Shown here: piece after piece, positions 1-6,701 of the stretch
Numbering within the stretch: position 1 is the stretch's first letter
Layout of the letters: the number at the start of each line of letters is the position of its first letter
Assembly: GCA_017453765.1 (NCBI GenBank)
Contig: JAFTEG010000317.1
Location: 1 to 8,698 of the forward strand
Length of the DNA: 8,698 nucleotides
Source: Selenomonadaceae bacterium
GTDB taxonomy: Bacteria; Bacillota; Negativicutes; Selenomonadales; Selenomonadaceae
Direction of reading: 5' to 3'
Program-made: the position numbers and the translations under genes
Notes under the pieces: model-generated
The model's input: the letters and a program-made list of their open reading frames with translations, nothing else
The model's database searches: none
What the model was told of the DNA's origin: nothing

Positions 1-1
1 G

Positions 2-1009
2 TGCAAAGAGTATTTGAAATTCGACGTGCCGACGGAGTTTGTCGAAGGGTGCGAGCATGATTTTGAAGAAATGCACTTGATGAGTCTTTGCAAGCATAAC
101 ATAATTTCAAACAGTACCTTCGCATGGTGGGGCGCATGGCTGAATAAAAATCCCGACAAAAAAGTTTTTGCGCCGGATACTTGGTTTGCGTCTAATCCCA
201 AAATTGCTATCGTGCCGGAAAGTTGGATAAAAATTCCTGCCGCCTATAATTTATTGACGCCGCCAATGCTTTCGGTAATAATTTATTCCGAAGTCCCGCC
301 TTCAAACTCGTCAATAACTTTGAAATGTATTTTGGCGCAAACTTCAAAAGACTACGAAATAATTTTTATCAACCCTTCGCAAGACGACGCCGAAAAAATT
401 TATCAACATAAAGTGAAGGGCGTAAAATTTTCCGTGTTGGCGGTGAATAATTTCAAAAATAAGTTTGAATCGCTGAATAAGGGCTTGAGCGTAGCACGCG
501 GCGACTACGTTTTATTTTTGACGGACAAAGAATTTATCTTGCCGTATACTTCAAAAATGCTTTCCGATATATGTAGCTCGTCAATCTTTATATACGCTGA
601 CAACAGACGCACTCATTTAACTTACGCAAACTTTACAGATTATCTTCCCGATATAGTCAGCTCCACTCAAATTTTTGTGGAAGATGCCGACGGCAATGTT
701 GTTATTGAAGAATTGCCGGGCAAAAAATTTGTCAAAAAAACAGATCCCGCCTTAGTCGAATTAAAGCAAATGGCGGAATTAAATCTTGACGCCGAACAAA
801 AATTAATGGGACTCGCTACGCAGGGCATTAACAATTCTGTCGACACGAAATTTTTTAAGCGCAAGTTTTTAGCCGAAAACAAAATTGCGTTCAAAGGCAA
901 GGGGGGGGTACGGACGCGGAGTTACTCTTTGCAGTTGAAACATTTTTGGCGACGGACAAAATTACTTTCGTGCCGCAGATTTTCAGCGGTCGGCTTAAAT
1001 GAATTTTAA
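2..1009 (+). CDS. Fucosyltransferase (GT11)-GT2 fusion, 5'-truncated by window edge, C-terminus out of frame at poly-G
   Basis: The reading frame enters from the left edge: codons from base 2 (C-K-E-Y-L-K-F-D-V) align with residues ~194-202 of the complete paralogue at 1044-2624, so the TTG at 14 is not a true start. What remains is the end of a GT11 alpha-1,2-fucosyltransferase domain (E-HDFEEMHLMSLCKHNI, then SNSTFAWWGAWL, the family's C-terminal signature). A GT2-like domain follows (LSVIIYSE; LNKGLSVARGDYVLFLTDKE), with TDK where GT2 enzymes carry DxD. At 901-908 the gene has eight G where the paralogue has nine. After this the frame shifts and the last 33 residues are a basic tail (VRTRSYSL...) ending at 1009. 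With one more G the protein would read GGGTDAELLFAVETF and stop at TGA 1000-1002. Likely role: adding fucose, and perhaps a second sugar, to surface glycan. Probably a phase-OFF or altered-tail allele; a homopolymer sequencing error is the main alternative. Confidence 0.8.
   Translation, partial: CKEYLKFDVPTEFVEGCEHDFEEMHLMSLCKHNIISNSTFAWWGAWLNKNPDKKVFAPDTWFASNPKIAIVPESWIKIPAAYNLLTPPMLSVIIYSEVPPSNSSITLKCILAQTSKDYEIIFINPSQDDAEKIYQHKVKGVKFSVLAVNNFKNKFESLNKGLSVARGDYVLFLTDKEFILPYTSKMLSDICSSSIFIYADNRRTHLTYANFTDYLPDIVSSTQIFVEDADGNVVIEELPGKKFVKKTDPALVELKQMAELNLDAEQKLMGLATQGINNSVDTKFFKRKFLAENKIAFKGKGGVRTRSYSLQLKHFWRRTKLLSCRRFSAVGLNEF
901..908 (+). repeat. Poly-G tract (G8), candidate phase-variation switch
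   Basis: Eight consecutive G inside the GT2-like domain of the first fucosyltransferase gene, directly before the codons for TDAELLF. The paralogue has nine G at the same position and stays in frame. Poly-G or poly-C tracts of about this length are well-known slipped-strand mispairing sites in glycosyltransferase genes of Campylobacter and Helicobacter. Confidence 0.7.
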
Positions 1010-1036
1010 ATGTCGGCTTAAATAAATTTGAAAGGA
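991..1036 (+). repeat. Two 23-bp tandem units spanning the fucosyltransferase 1 stop region
   Basis: Unit 1 starts at 991 and unit 2 at 1014, core CGGCTTAAATRAATTT. Unit 1 holds the last codons of the restored reading frame and its TGA stop (1000-1002). Unit 2 has TAA at 1023, exactly 23 bp later, and runs into the Shine-Dalgarno of the next gene. The same unit recurs after the second paralogue. Confidence 0.75.
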
Positions 1037-1043
1037 TTTTTTA

Positions 1044-2624
1044 ATGATTATCACGCAAATAGAAGGCGGACTCGGCAACCAGCTTTTTCGATATGCTTTT
1101 GGTCGAAACATTGCCCATAAGTTAAACACCGAATTTAAAATAGACGCGAATTCCTATCTAAACAGCTCCGGTCTCTATCACGAAAAGTATAAGCTGAAAA
1201 ATTACAATGTGCAGGAAAATTTTGCAACGCCTGAAGAAATTGCAAGCCTTCCGCATCTTTTTGAAAGATCGGGCAACGGCATTCCCGGCGTATTTAATCC
1301 CGCAATTTTTGATCTTTCCGATAACGTTTATTTACGCGGCTTTTTTCAAAGTGAAAAATATTTTATTGATATCGCCGACATTATAAGACGCGAATTTACG
1401 CTGAAAAATCCTTTGGAAAAAAATTCCGCCGCATGGCGTGATAAAATTCTTTCTGCGAACTGCGCGGTATCTTTGCACGTACGTCACGGCGATTATTTGA
1501 CTTATGAAAGTCGCAACGTTCGAGGTTTACTGCCTTTAAGCTACTATCAAACGTGCATAAATGAACTGCGAAAGGATTATCACGACATTACGCTTTTCGT
1601 TTTTTCGGACGACTTAGCTTGGTGCAGGAAAAATTTTAAGTTCGACGTGCCGACGGAGTTTATAGAAGGGTGCGAGCATGATTTTGAAGAAATGCATTTA
1701 ATGAGCCTTTGCAAGCACAATATCATTTCAAACGGCACTTTTGCATGGTGGGGCGCGTGGCTGAATGAAAATCCCGACAAAAAAGTTTTCGCGCCGTATT
1801 CATGGCATGTAGGCGGTTTTGGCGGCGAGACGATTTATGCGGAAGATTGGATAAAAATTCCCGTCAATTATCTTGCAGGTTCTCCGCCAATGCTGTCGAT
1901 AATTTTTTACGTGGAAAATAAAACTGCGACCTTGCCGATAATTTTGCAAAGTATTTTTTCACAATTTGAGCGGGACTACGAAGTAATTTTTGTAGACGCC
2001 TCGACGGAGGGCGGTCAAATTTGCAGGCAAGCGGTGGTAAATCCCAATGTCAATTTCATTACGGCAGACCCTTCAACCGATAAATTTGCCGCGTGGAATA
2101 AAGGCTTAAGCGTGGCACGCGGTGACTACGTTTTGTTTTTGTCAGACAAAAATTTTATCTTTCCGCATACGGCGACTATTCTTGAAAATGTTTGTGACGA
2201 TTTTGTAAATCGCGACGCCGGTAAAAATAAAACTTATATGACTTATGCAACTTTCGACAACTACACGCCGAATATAGTTTGCGCCGTACAAAATCTTGTC
2301 GAAGACGAACACGGTGATTTTAACGTGACGGAACTGGCGGATAAAAAATTTACATTGAAGTCTGATGAACCTTTTAAAGCTTTGAATAGAGTAGTGGAAC
2401 TTCAAGTTGACAATCGCCAAAAATTAATGTTGCTTGCTACCGAACAAATTAACAATTTTGTCGGCACGAAATTTTTTAAGCGCAAGTTTTTAGCCGAAAA
2501 TAATATACGCTTCAATGACAAGGGGGGGGGTACGGACGCGGAGTTACTCTTTGCAGTCGAAACATTTTTGGCGACGGACAAAATTATCTTCGTGCCGCAG
2601 ATTTTCAGCGGACGGCTTAAGTAA
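1044..2624 (+). CDS. Alpha-1,2-fucosyltransferase (GT11) fused to a GT2-like domain
   Basis: 526 residues. Residues 1-~275 are a GT11 fucosyltransferase: GGLGNQLFRYAFG at 8-20, HVRHGDY at 145-151 (the family's HxRRxD nucleotide-sugar motif, here with H for the second R), VFSDDLAWC at 186-194, and SNGTFAWWGAWL at 229-240. GT11 enzymes transfer fucose from GDP-fucose to galactose in surface or O-antigen-like glycans. Residues ~283-526 resemble a GT2 domain: LSIIFYVE, DYEVIFVDAS at 311-320, WNKGLSVARGDYVLFLSDK at 351-369, and KFFKRKFLAENNIRF...TDAELLF near the end. SDK replaces the metal-binding DxD, so catalysis by this half is doubtful. The ATG at 1044 is preceded by AAAGGA, a T6 run and A. 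The poly-G tract at 2522-2530 keeps the frame open. Tandem paralogue of the preceding gene; the acceptor is unknown. Confidence 0.87.
   Translation: MIITQIEGGLGNQLFRYAFGRNIAHKLNTEFKIDANSYLNSSGLYHEKYKLKNYNVQENFATPEEIASLPHLFERSGNGIPGVFNPAIFDLSDNVYLRGFFQSEKYFIDIADIIRREFTLKNPLEKNSAAWRDKILSANCAVSLHVRHGDYLTYESRNVRGLLPLSYYQTCINELRKDYHDITLFVFSDDLAWCRKNFKFDVPTEFIEGCEHDFEEMHLMSLCKHNIISNGTFAWWGAWLNENPDKKVFAPYSWHVGGFGGETIYAEDWIKIPVNYLAGSPPMLSIIFYVENKTATLPIILQSIFSQFERDYEVIFVDASTEGGQICRQAVVNPNVNFITADPSTDKFAAWNKGLSVARGDYVLFLSDKNFIFPHTATILENVCDDFVNRDAGKNKTYMTYATFDNYTPNIVCAVQNLVEDEHGDFNVTELADKKFTLKSDEPFKALNRVVELQVDNRQKLMLLATEQINNFVGTKFFKRKFLAENNIRFNDKGGGTDAELLFAVETFLATDKIIFVPQIFSGRLK
2522..2530 (+). repeat. 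Poly-G tract (G9), candidate phase-variation switch (ON state)
   Basis: Nine G encode the end of Lys493 and the Gly-Gly-Gly before TDAELLF (residues 494-501). Loss or gain of one G would replace the last ~30 residues, including the segment equivalent to the conserved E-D-x-x-F region of GT2 enzymes. Confidence 0.7.
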
Positions 2625-2725
2625 TTTTAAGATTAAAATTTAAATAATTTTGAAATGACGTTAAATAAATTTGAGATGGCGGCTTGAATAAATTTGCGGT
2701 GCCGGCTTGAATAAATTTGCGTGAA
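2613..2725 (+). repeat. Degenerate 23-bp tandem array (five units) starting in the 3' end of fucosyltransferase 2
   Basis: Units share a core like CGGCTTGAATAAATTTG. The aligned TAA is at 2622 (the gene's stop), 2645, 2666, 2689 and 2712, spacings 23, 21, 23 and 23. The last two units (2680-2702 and 2703-2724) are nearly identical; the earlier ones are diverged. The unit begins with the gene's final codons (R-L-K-stop), so the array looks like an expansion of the gene end. Confidence 0.75.
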
Positions 2726-2753
2726 AAATTTTTTTTGCCGCGCAGATTTTCAC

Positions 2754-2783
2754 TTGTAATATGCCGCGCCGTTATGATATCAT
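2754..2783 (+). promoter_or_regulatory. Possible sigma-70/A promoter for the PTS IIA gene
   Basis: TTGTAA (2754-2759), an 18-bp spacer and TATCAT (2778-2783) lie just upstream of the leader of the gene at 2811. The match is moderate. An alternative -10, TATGAT at 2773, lacks a well-placed -35. The rest of the 2625-2810 gap holds the 23-bp repeats and an imperfect inverted repeat GTGAAAA...TTTTCAC (2721-2753) that does not look like a terminator. Confidence 0.4.
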
Positions 2784-2810
2784 ACACAAAAATGAAGGAG
2801 GGATTTTTTA

Positions 2811-3179
2811 ATGGGCGTTATCAAGTATGAAGTTCAAATTACCGAAGTCGGCAAAGACGCACAGCGTTTTTTGGACACAAACAGCAGTTTTATTTTGATG
2901 GACGAAAAAATTCATCCAAACCTTAAAGATATGGTTGTCCGTCACACGGTCGGCACGTTGGAAGGCGAAATTGCGGTAGGCGATACGTTGCAAGTCGGCA
3001 ACTCTGATTTTGTCGTGACTAAGGTCGGCGAAAACGTCAACAAAGATTTGGCGAACGGCGGACATTGCACGGTTGTCATAAACAAAGAAGGCACGATGCC
3101 CGGTCAAGTTTCGGTTAAAGGAAAAATTATGCCGCGACTTCGCATTAACAACATTATTGCATTTTACACGAAAGATTAG
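2811..3179 (+). CDS. srlB: PTS glucitol/sorbitol-type IIA component (orphan)
   Basis: 122 residues, the usual length for the GutA/SrlB IIA family, a small cytoplasmic phosphocarrier that takes phosphate from HPr and passes it to the IIB domain of the sorbitol permease. The order of segments matches the family: MVVRHTVGTLEG around 41-52, where His45 aligns with the phosphorylated His of the E. coli protein, then a VGDTLQVG turn, GHCTVVIN at 86-93, and MPGQVSVKG near the end. The ATG has a strong AAGGAGG Shine-Dalgarno at 2795-2801, then T6. None of the partners usually beside it (srlA, srlE, gutM, sorbitol-6-phosphate dehydrogenase) is in this window, so its partner is unknown. It could serve a permease elsewhere or have a regulatory role. 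The symbol is by family likeness only. Confidence 0.82.
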   Translation: MGVIKYEVQITEVGKDAQRFLDTNSSFILMDEKIHPNLKDMVVRHTVGTLEGEIAVGDTLQVGNSDFVVTKVGENVNKDLANGGHCTVVINKEGTMPGQVSVKGKIMPRLRINNIIAFYTKD

Positions 3180-3248
3180 GTAACAGGTTCTAGGGAGCAG
3201 GGAACAGATTTTCTAATTCCTCTTCCCTAATCCCTAATCCCTAACCCT
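3177..3248 (+). repeat. Heptad tandem repeats anchored on the srlB stop codon
   Basis: Two phases of 7-bp repeats. In the first, AGG recurs at 3178, 3185, 3192 and 3199, starting in the TAG stop (3177-3179), with a second TAG at 3191 (GGGAGCA, GGGAACA units). In the second, CCCTAAT-type units put TAA at 3214, 3228, 3235 and 3242. The array ends where the -35 of the next promoter begins. Confidence 0.8.
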
Positions 3249-3276
3249 TGACATAAATAATTCTAAAAATTAAAAT
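3248..3276 (+). promoter_or_regulatory. Strong sigma-70/A-type promoter for the RTX/beta-helix gene
   Basis: TTGACA (3248-3253), a 17-bp spacer and TAAAAT (3271-3276): a perfect -35 and a one-mismatch -10. The -35 directly abuts the CCCTAAT repeats. The predicted start of transcription near 3283 leaves a ~45-nt leader containing AAAGGAG (3313-3319). Confidence 0.7.
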
Positions 3277-3327
3277 TTCTCCAATCTTGTAAGGCTCTAA
3301 GCCGGTACGTAGAAAGGAGATTTTTTA

Positions 3328-5712
3328 ATGGAAAATGACACGATGCTTATCATGACACCGCCTGACGGCGAAGGCGGCGGCGATTTCAGCGGCGTTACAC
3401 CTCCCGACGGTTTTGGCGGCGGCGGCGATTTCGGCGGCGGCGGCAGTTCAAGCTCGGTAAGTTGGGACGGTGCGACGGAAATTGATTCGGCTTTAACTTC
3501 CGATAACCCTGTATTTACTTCCACGTCAAGCGGACAAAACGCCGTACTTATCGACACGGACGAAACGGTCACGCTTAATAATCCTACCGTGACGAAAACC
3601 GGCGGCGACAGTGCGGGTGACAATGAAAGTTTTTACGGCACAAACTCCGCTGTAATGGTTAAAGGCGGCTCGACGACAAATATTAACGGCGGCACGATTA
3701 CCAGCGACGCGGAAGGCGCAAACGCGGTATTTTCTTACGGCGGCAACGGCGGGCAAAACGGTGCGGAAGGTGACGGCACGACTGTCAATATTCATGACGC
3801 TAACATTAAGACGACGGGCAACGGCTCAGGCGGCATTATGACTACCGGCGGCGGCGTTACCAATGCGTACAACCTCGTTGTCGAGACGAACGGTCAATCT
3901 TCAGCGGCAATTCGTACGGATCGCGGCGGCGGCACGGTAAACGTGACAGGCGGCTCATACACTTCAAACGGTCTCGGCTCCCCCGCAATTTATTCAACTG
4001 CCGCAGTTACCGTGAATGACGCGACGTTAAATTCTACAAAGTCCGAAGGCGTTTGCATTGAAGGTTTGAACTCCGTCACGCTCAATAACTGCACGTTGAA
4101 CGCGAATAACACGCAGACTAACGGTCAAGCGTCTTTCTTTGATTCGGTAATGATTTATCAATCAATGTCCGGCGACAGTGCGGAGGGTACGTCGACTTTC
4201 ACGATGAACGGCGGCACGATTAACAGCCAATCCGGTCACGTCTTTCACGTCACGAATACCAGCGCGATTATAAATTTGAACGGCGTCACGATTAACAACA
4301 GCGACGCTGACAACGTGCTTTTAAGCGTATGTGCGGACGGCTGGAGCGGCGCTTCAAATGTCGCTACGGTAAATGCAAGCGCGCAGAATTTAACCGGTAA
4401 AATTTTGGTCGGCGATGATTCAACTTTGACTTTGAATTTGATTAACGGCGCGGCATTTTACGGCTCTGTCGGCGGCATTATCACCGATGCAAGCGGCATT
4501 GTTGTTTCCACCACAGTCGGCGATGTTTCAGTGTCGCTTGACGAGTCAAGTAAATGGTACCTTACCGAAGATACTTACCTTACTTCGTTTGAAGGCAACG
4601 TCGCCAACATTATAAACAACGGCTTTTCGGTTTACGTCAACAACAACATTTTGGACGGTACGACAAGTCCTTCGGAAGAAACTTTACCTTCAGGCTTGAC
4701 TTTCAATGAGGACGGCACGGTAATAACCGCGTCCACAGATTTTACCGGCTCGGTTGATTTATCCAACTATCCCAACGTGAAAACTTTCGACGCGTCTAAA
4801 TCTTCCTACGGCGTCTCGGTGCTGGGTAATTCGCAGAATAATAATCTTTCAAGCGGTCAAGGAAATAGTATTCTTTTCGGCGGTACAGGTCACAACTATT
4901 TAACCGGCGGCACGTCAAGAGATCAATTTTGGTTCACCGGTCTCGGCAATGATACAGTCACGAACTTTGCCATAGGTAACGCGGATTATTCGGACGTTGT
5001 GACTTTCTACAACACGGGTCTGCAAAGTATCACGCGCAACGGTTCACTTTTAACCTTTACTGCCGATAACGGCAACGCAATGAATGTTTTCACAAATACA
5101 GAGGACGGCAACAGCTTATTCTTGTATTCGCTTGACGGCTCAATAGGTTACGGCGCGAAAATCGGCAATGACTACGAAACAAGCTTGAACTTTGACTTAG
5201 GCGCTAACTATTATCAGCTCAGCGGCACGGACGGCACTTTGTATGCTAACTTCGACACGTACAAGGAAATTTGGCTCAGCAATGACGGAGGGGAATATTT
5301 CTTCGGCATTAAAAATGTTGTTGCCAATAACGCGGGTGAAAATATTATCGGCGGTAATGATGAAAGCAATTTGATTGTCGGCGGCAGTGGCGGAAATACA
5401 ATGTGGGGCGGCGCCGAAAATGTCAGCGATACTTTACAAGGCGGCGACGGTCACAATATGTTTTGGTACGGCTTGGCTGAAGGCAACGACCTTATTACCA
5501 ACGCCAAAGAAAGTGACATTGTATACCTTTACGACATTACGCTTGACAACATTGCCGCTGCGCCGATTGACGCTGAAAAAATTACCATAACGCTTAATGA
5601 CGGCAACAGCGTGACTGTACAAAATTCAAGCACGGTTACGCCGACTTTCCAACTTGCAGGCGGCGACCGGTATAATTTCAATCGCTCTACCGGCACGTGG
5701 AATGAGAATTAA
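3328..5712 (+). CDS. Large exported/surface protein: Gly-rich N-terminus, beta-helix repeats, degenerate RTX C-terminus
   Basis: 794 residues, specific function not recognised. Residues ~9-40 are Gly/Pro-rich with two copies of a TPPDG-GGGDF motif. Residues ~70-440 are Ser/Thr/Asn/Gly-rich with repeated short strands (TNINGGTITS, VNVTGGSYTS, FTMNGGTINS, INLNGVTINN), typical of a right-handed parallel beta-helix as in adhesins and pectate-lyase-like proteins. Two RTX-like blocks follow, ~499-560 (GGTGHNYLTGG then DQFWF and NDTVTNF) and ~672-735 (GGSGGNTMWGG, GGDGHNMFWY, NDLITN). The Asp expected in GGxGxD is mostly Asn. There is no N-terminal signal peptide, so type I secretion by a C-terminal signal is plausible but no transporter is nearby. 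Only two Cys (243 and 255) lie close together, plus Cys335. The ATG follows AAAGGAG and T6. Likely an adhesin or matrix protein. Confidence 0.75.
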   Translation: MENDTMLIMTPPDGEGGGDFSGVTPPDGFGGGGDFGGGGSSSSVSWDGATEIDSALTSDNPVFTSTSSGQNAVLIDTDETVTLNNPTVTKTGGDSAGDNESFYGTNSAVMVKGGSTTNINGGTITSDAEGANAVFSYGGNGGQNGAEGDGTTVNIHDANIKTTGNGSGGIMTTGGGVTNAYNLVVETNGQSSAAIRTDRGGGTVNVTGGSYTSNGLGSPAIYSTAAVTVNDATLNSTKSEGVCIEGLNSVTLNNCTLNANNTQTNGQASFFDSVMIYQSMSGDSAEGTSTFTMNGGTINSQSGHVFHVTNTSAIINLNGVTINNSDADNVLLSVCADGWSGASNVATVNASAQNLTGKILVGDDSTLTLNLINGAAFYGSVGGIITDASGIVVSTTVGDVSVSLDESSKWYLTEDTYLTSFEGNVANIINNGFSVYVNNNILDGTTSPSEETLPSGLTFNEDGTVITASTDFTGSVDLSNYPNVKTFDASKSSYGVSVLGNSQNNNLSSGQGNSILFGGTGHNYLTGGTSRDQFWFTGLGNDTVTNFAIGNADYSDVVTFYNTGLQSITRNGSLLTFTADNGNAMNVFTNTEDGNSLFLYSLDGSIGYGAKIGNDYETSLNFDLGANYYQLSGTDGTLYANFDTYKEIWLSNDGGEYFFGIKNVVANNAGENIIGGNDESNLIVGGSGGNTMWGGAENVSDTLQGGDGHNMFWYGLAEGNDLITNAKESDIVYLYDITLDNIAAAPIDAEKITITLNDGNSVTVQNSSTVTPTFQLAGGDRYNFNRSTGTWNEN

Positions 5713-5750
5713 GAATTAAGAATTAAGGATTAAAACCTAATCCCTAATCC
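5710..5750 (+). repeat. Heptad tandem repeats anchored on the RTX gene stop codon
   Basis: TAA occurs at 5710 (the gene's stop), 5717, 5724, 5731, 5738 and 5745, an exact 7-bp period through six units. The unit changes from GAATTAA to CCTAATC partway while keeping register. The array runs directly into GGAGG, the Shine-Dalgarno of metQ. Confidence 0.88.
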
Positions 5751-5761
5751 GGAGGTTTTTT

Positions 5762-6592
5762 ATGAAATTCAAAAAAAGTTTAATTGCCGTATTCGGTCTT
5801 GCGGCATCAATTTTACTGACAGCGTGCGGCGGCGGTGGTCAACCTGCCGGCGGCAACGATACTCAAAAAGCGGCAACATTGAAAATCGGTGCAACGCCCG
5901 TACCTCACGCCGAAATGTTGGCGGAGATTAAAAATGACTTGAAAGACAAAGGCATTACGCTTGAAGTTATCGAGTTTAACGACTACGTTCAGCCAAATAT
6001 CGCGCTCAACGACAAGGAGCTTGACGCTAACTTTTTCCAGCACGAGCCGTACTTAAATGACTTTGTTAAAGAACACAAGGAAATGAAAATTAAAAATGCC
6101 GCAGGTATTCACGTGGAGCCTATGGGCATTTATTCTCACAAGATTAAGAGCCTTTCCGATCTTCCCGACGGCGCAAAAGTTTCAATTCCCAACGACCCCA
6201 CTAACGGCGGACGCGCACTTCTCCTTCTTGAAAAGGCGGGACTTTTAAAGCTTAAAGACGGCGTGAAAGAAACGGCAACGGTTCAAGATATCGCGGAAAA
6301 TCCCAAAAATTTGGAAATTAGCGAAGTAGAAGCCGCACAACTTCCCCGTACGCTTGATGACGTTGATATTTCCGTTATCAACACAAACTTTGCCATGAAT
6401 GCAAATTTAAATCCTATGAAAGATGCGCTGTTTATGGAGGATAAAACCTCGCCCTACGTCAACATTATTGTAGTACGTGAAGGCGATGAAAACCGCGCAG
6501 AAATTAAGGAGCTTATCTCGGCGTTGCAAAATGAAAAGATGAAAAAGTTTATTCTTGACAAATACAACGGCGCCATTGTCCCGGCTTTTTAA
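5762..6592 (+). CDS. metQ: MetQ/NlpA-family methionine-binding lipoprotein
   Basis: 276 residues, normal for the family. The N-terminus is a lipoprotein signal peptide: KFKK, a hydrophobic stretch, and lipobox L-T-A-C with Cys22 as the lipidated residue, followed by a Gly-rich linker. The mature protein has the family hallmarks: LKIGATPVPHAEML (40-53), DANFFQHEPYL (88-98), IPNDPTNGGRAL (142-153) and VINTNFA (205-211). It is the solute receptor of a MetNIQ-type ABC importer for methionine; the ATPase (metN) and permease (metI) are absent here, so it must work with subunits encoded elsewhere. GGAGG at 5751-5755 plus T6 precedes the ATG. No S-box or T-box-like leader is visible in the 49-bp gap upstream. 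Some family members bind other small amino acids, so the ligand is inferred. Confidence 0.93.
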   Translation: MKFKKSLIAVFGLAASILLTACGGGGQPAGGNDTQKAATLKIGATPVPHAEMLAEIKNDLKDKGITLEVIEFNDYVQPNIALNDKELDANFFQHEPYLNDFVKEHKEMKIKNAAGIHVEPMGIYSHKIKSLSDLPDGAKVSIPNDPTNGGRALLLLEKAGLLKLKDGVKETATVQDIAENPKNLEISEVEAAQLPRTLDDVDISVINTNFAMNANLNPMKDALFMEDKTSPYVNIIVVREGDENRAEIKELISALQNEKMKKFILDKYNGAIVPAF

Positions 6593-6675
6593 TGCGTAAT
6601 TCGTAATTCGTAATTCGTAATGCGTAATGAAATGAAGAATTTAGATTTTAGAGAGCAGAGGGTAGTGATTAAAAT
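6590..6675 (+). repeat. Heptad tandem repeats anchored on the metQ stop codon
   Basis: TAA occurs at 6590 (the gene's stop), 6597, 6604, 6611, 6618 and 6625, exact period 7, with units TAATGCG and TAATTCG. After a break, a second run of heptads has TAG at 6642 and 6649, CAG at 6656, TAG at 6663 and TAA at 6670. It resembles the GGGAGCA units after the srlB stop. Confidence 0.88.
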
Positions 6676-6701
6676 CAGCTGACCAAAGATAGGAAGATTT
6701 T

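Noticed and set aside
14..16. TTG at 14 as the start of the first gene
   Set aside because: Homology to the second paralogue continues upstream to base 2, so the gene enters from outside the window.
2142..2420. Minus-strand open frame opposite fucosyltransferase 2
   Set aside because: Lies wholly within a conserved GT2-like coding region and has no family features.
2721..2753. Inverted repeat GTGAAAA/TTTTCAC as a terminator for the fucosyltransferase gene
   Set aside because: The T-run is in the loop, not after the stem, and the stem is short.
3225..3247. CCCTAA-type repeats as telomere-like or origin sequence
   Set aside because: Only three units, intergenic, and one of several unrelated heptad arrays in the same window.
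3526..3795. Minus-strand open frame opposite the RTX gene
   Set aside because: It is the complement of a repetitive, strongly coding + strand region, with no Shine-Dalgarno or recognisable domain.
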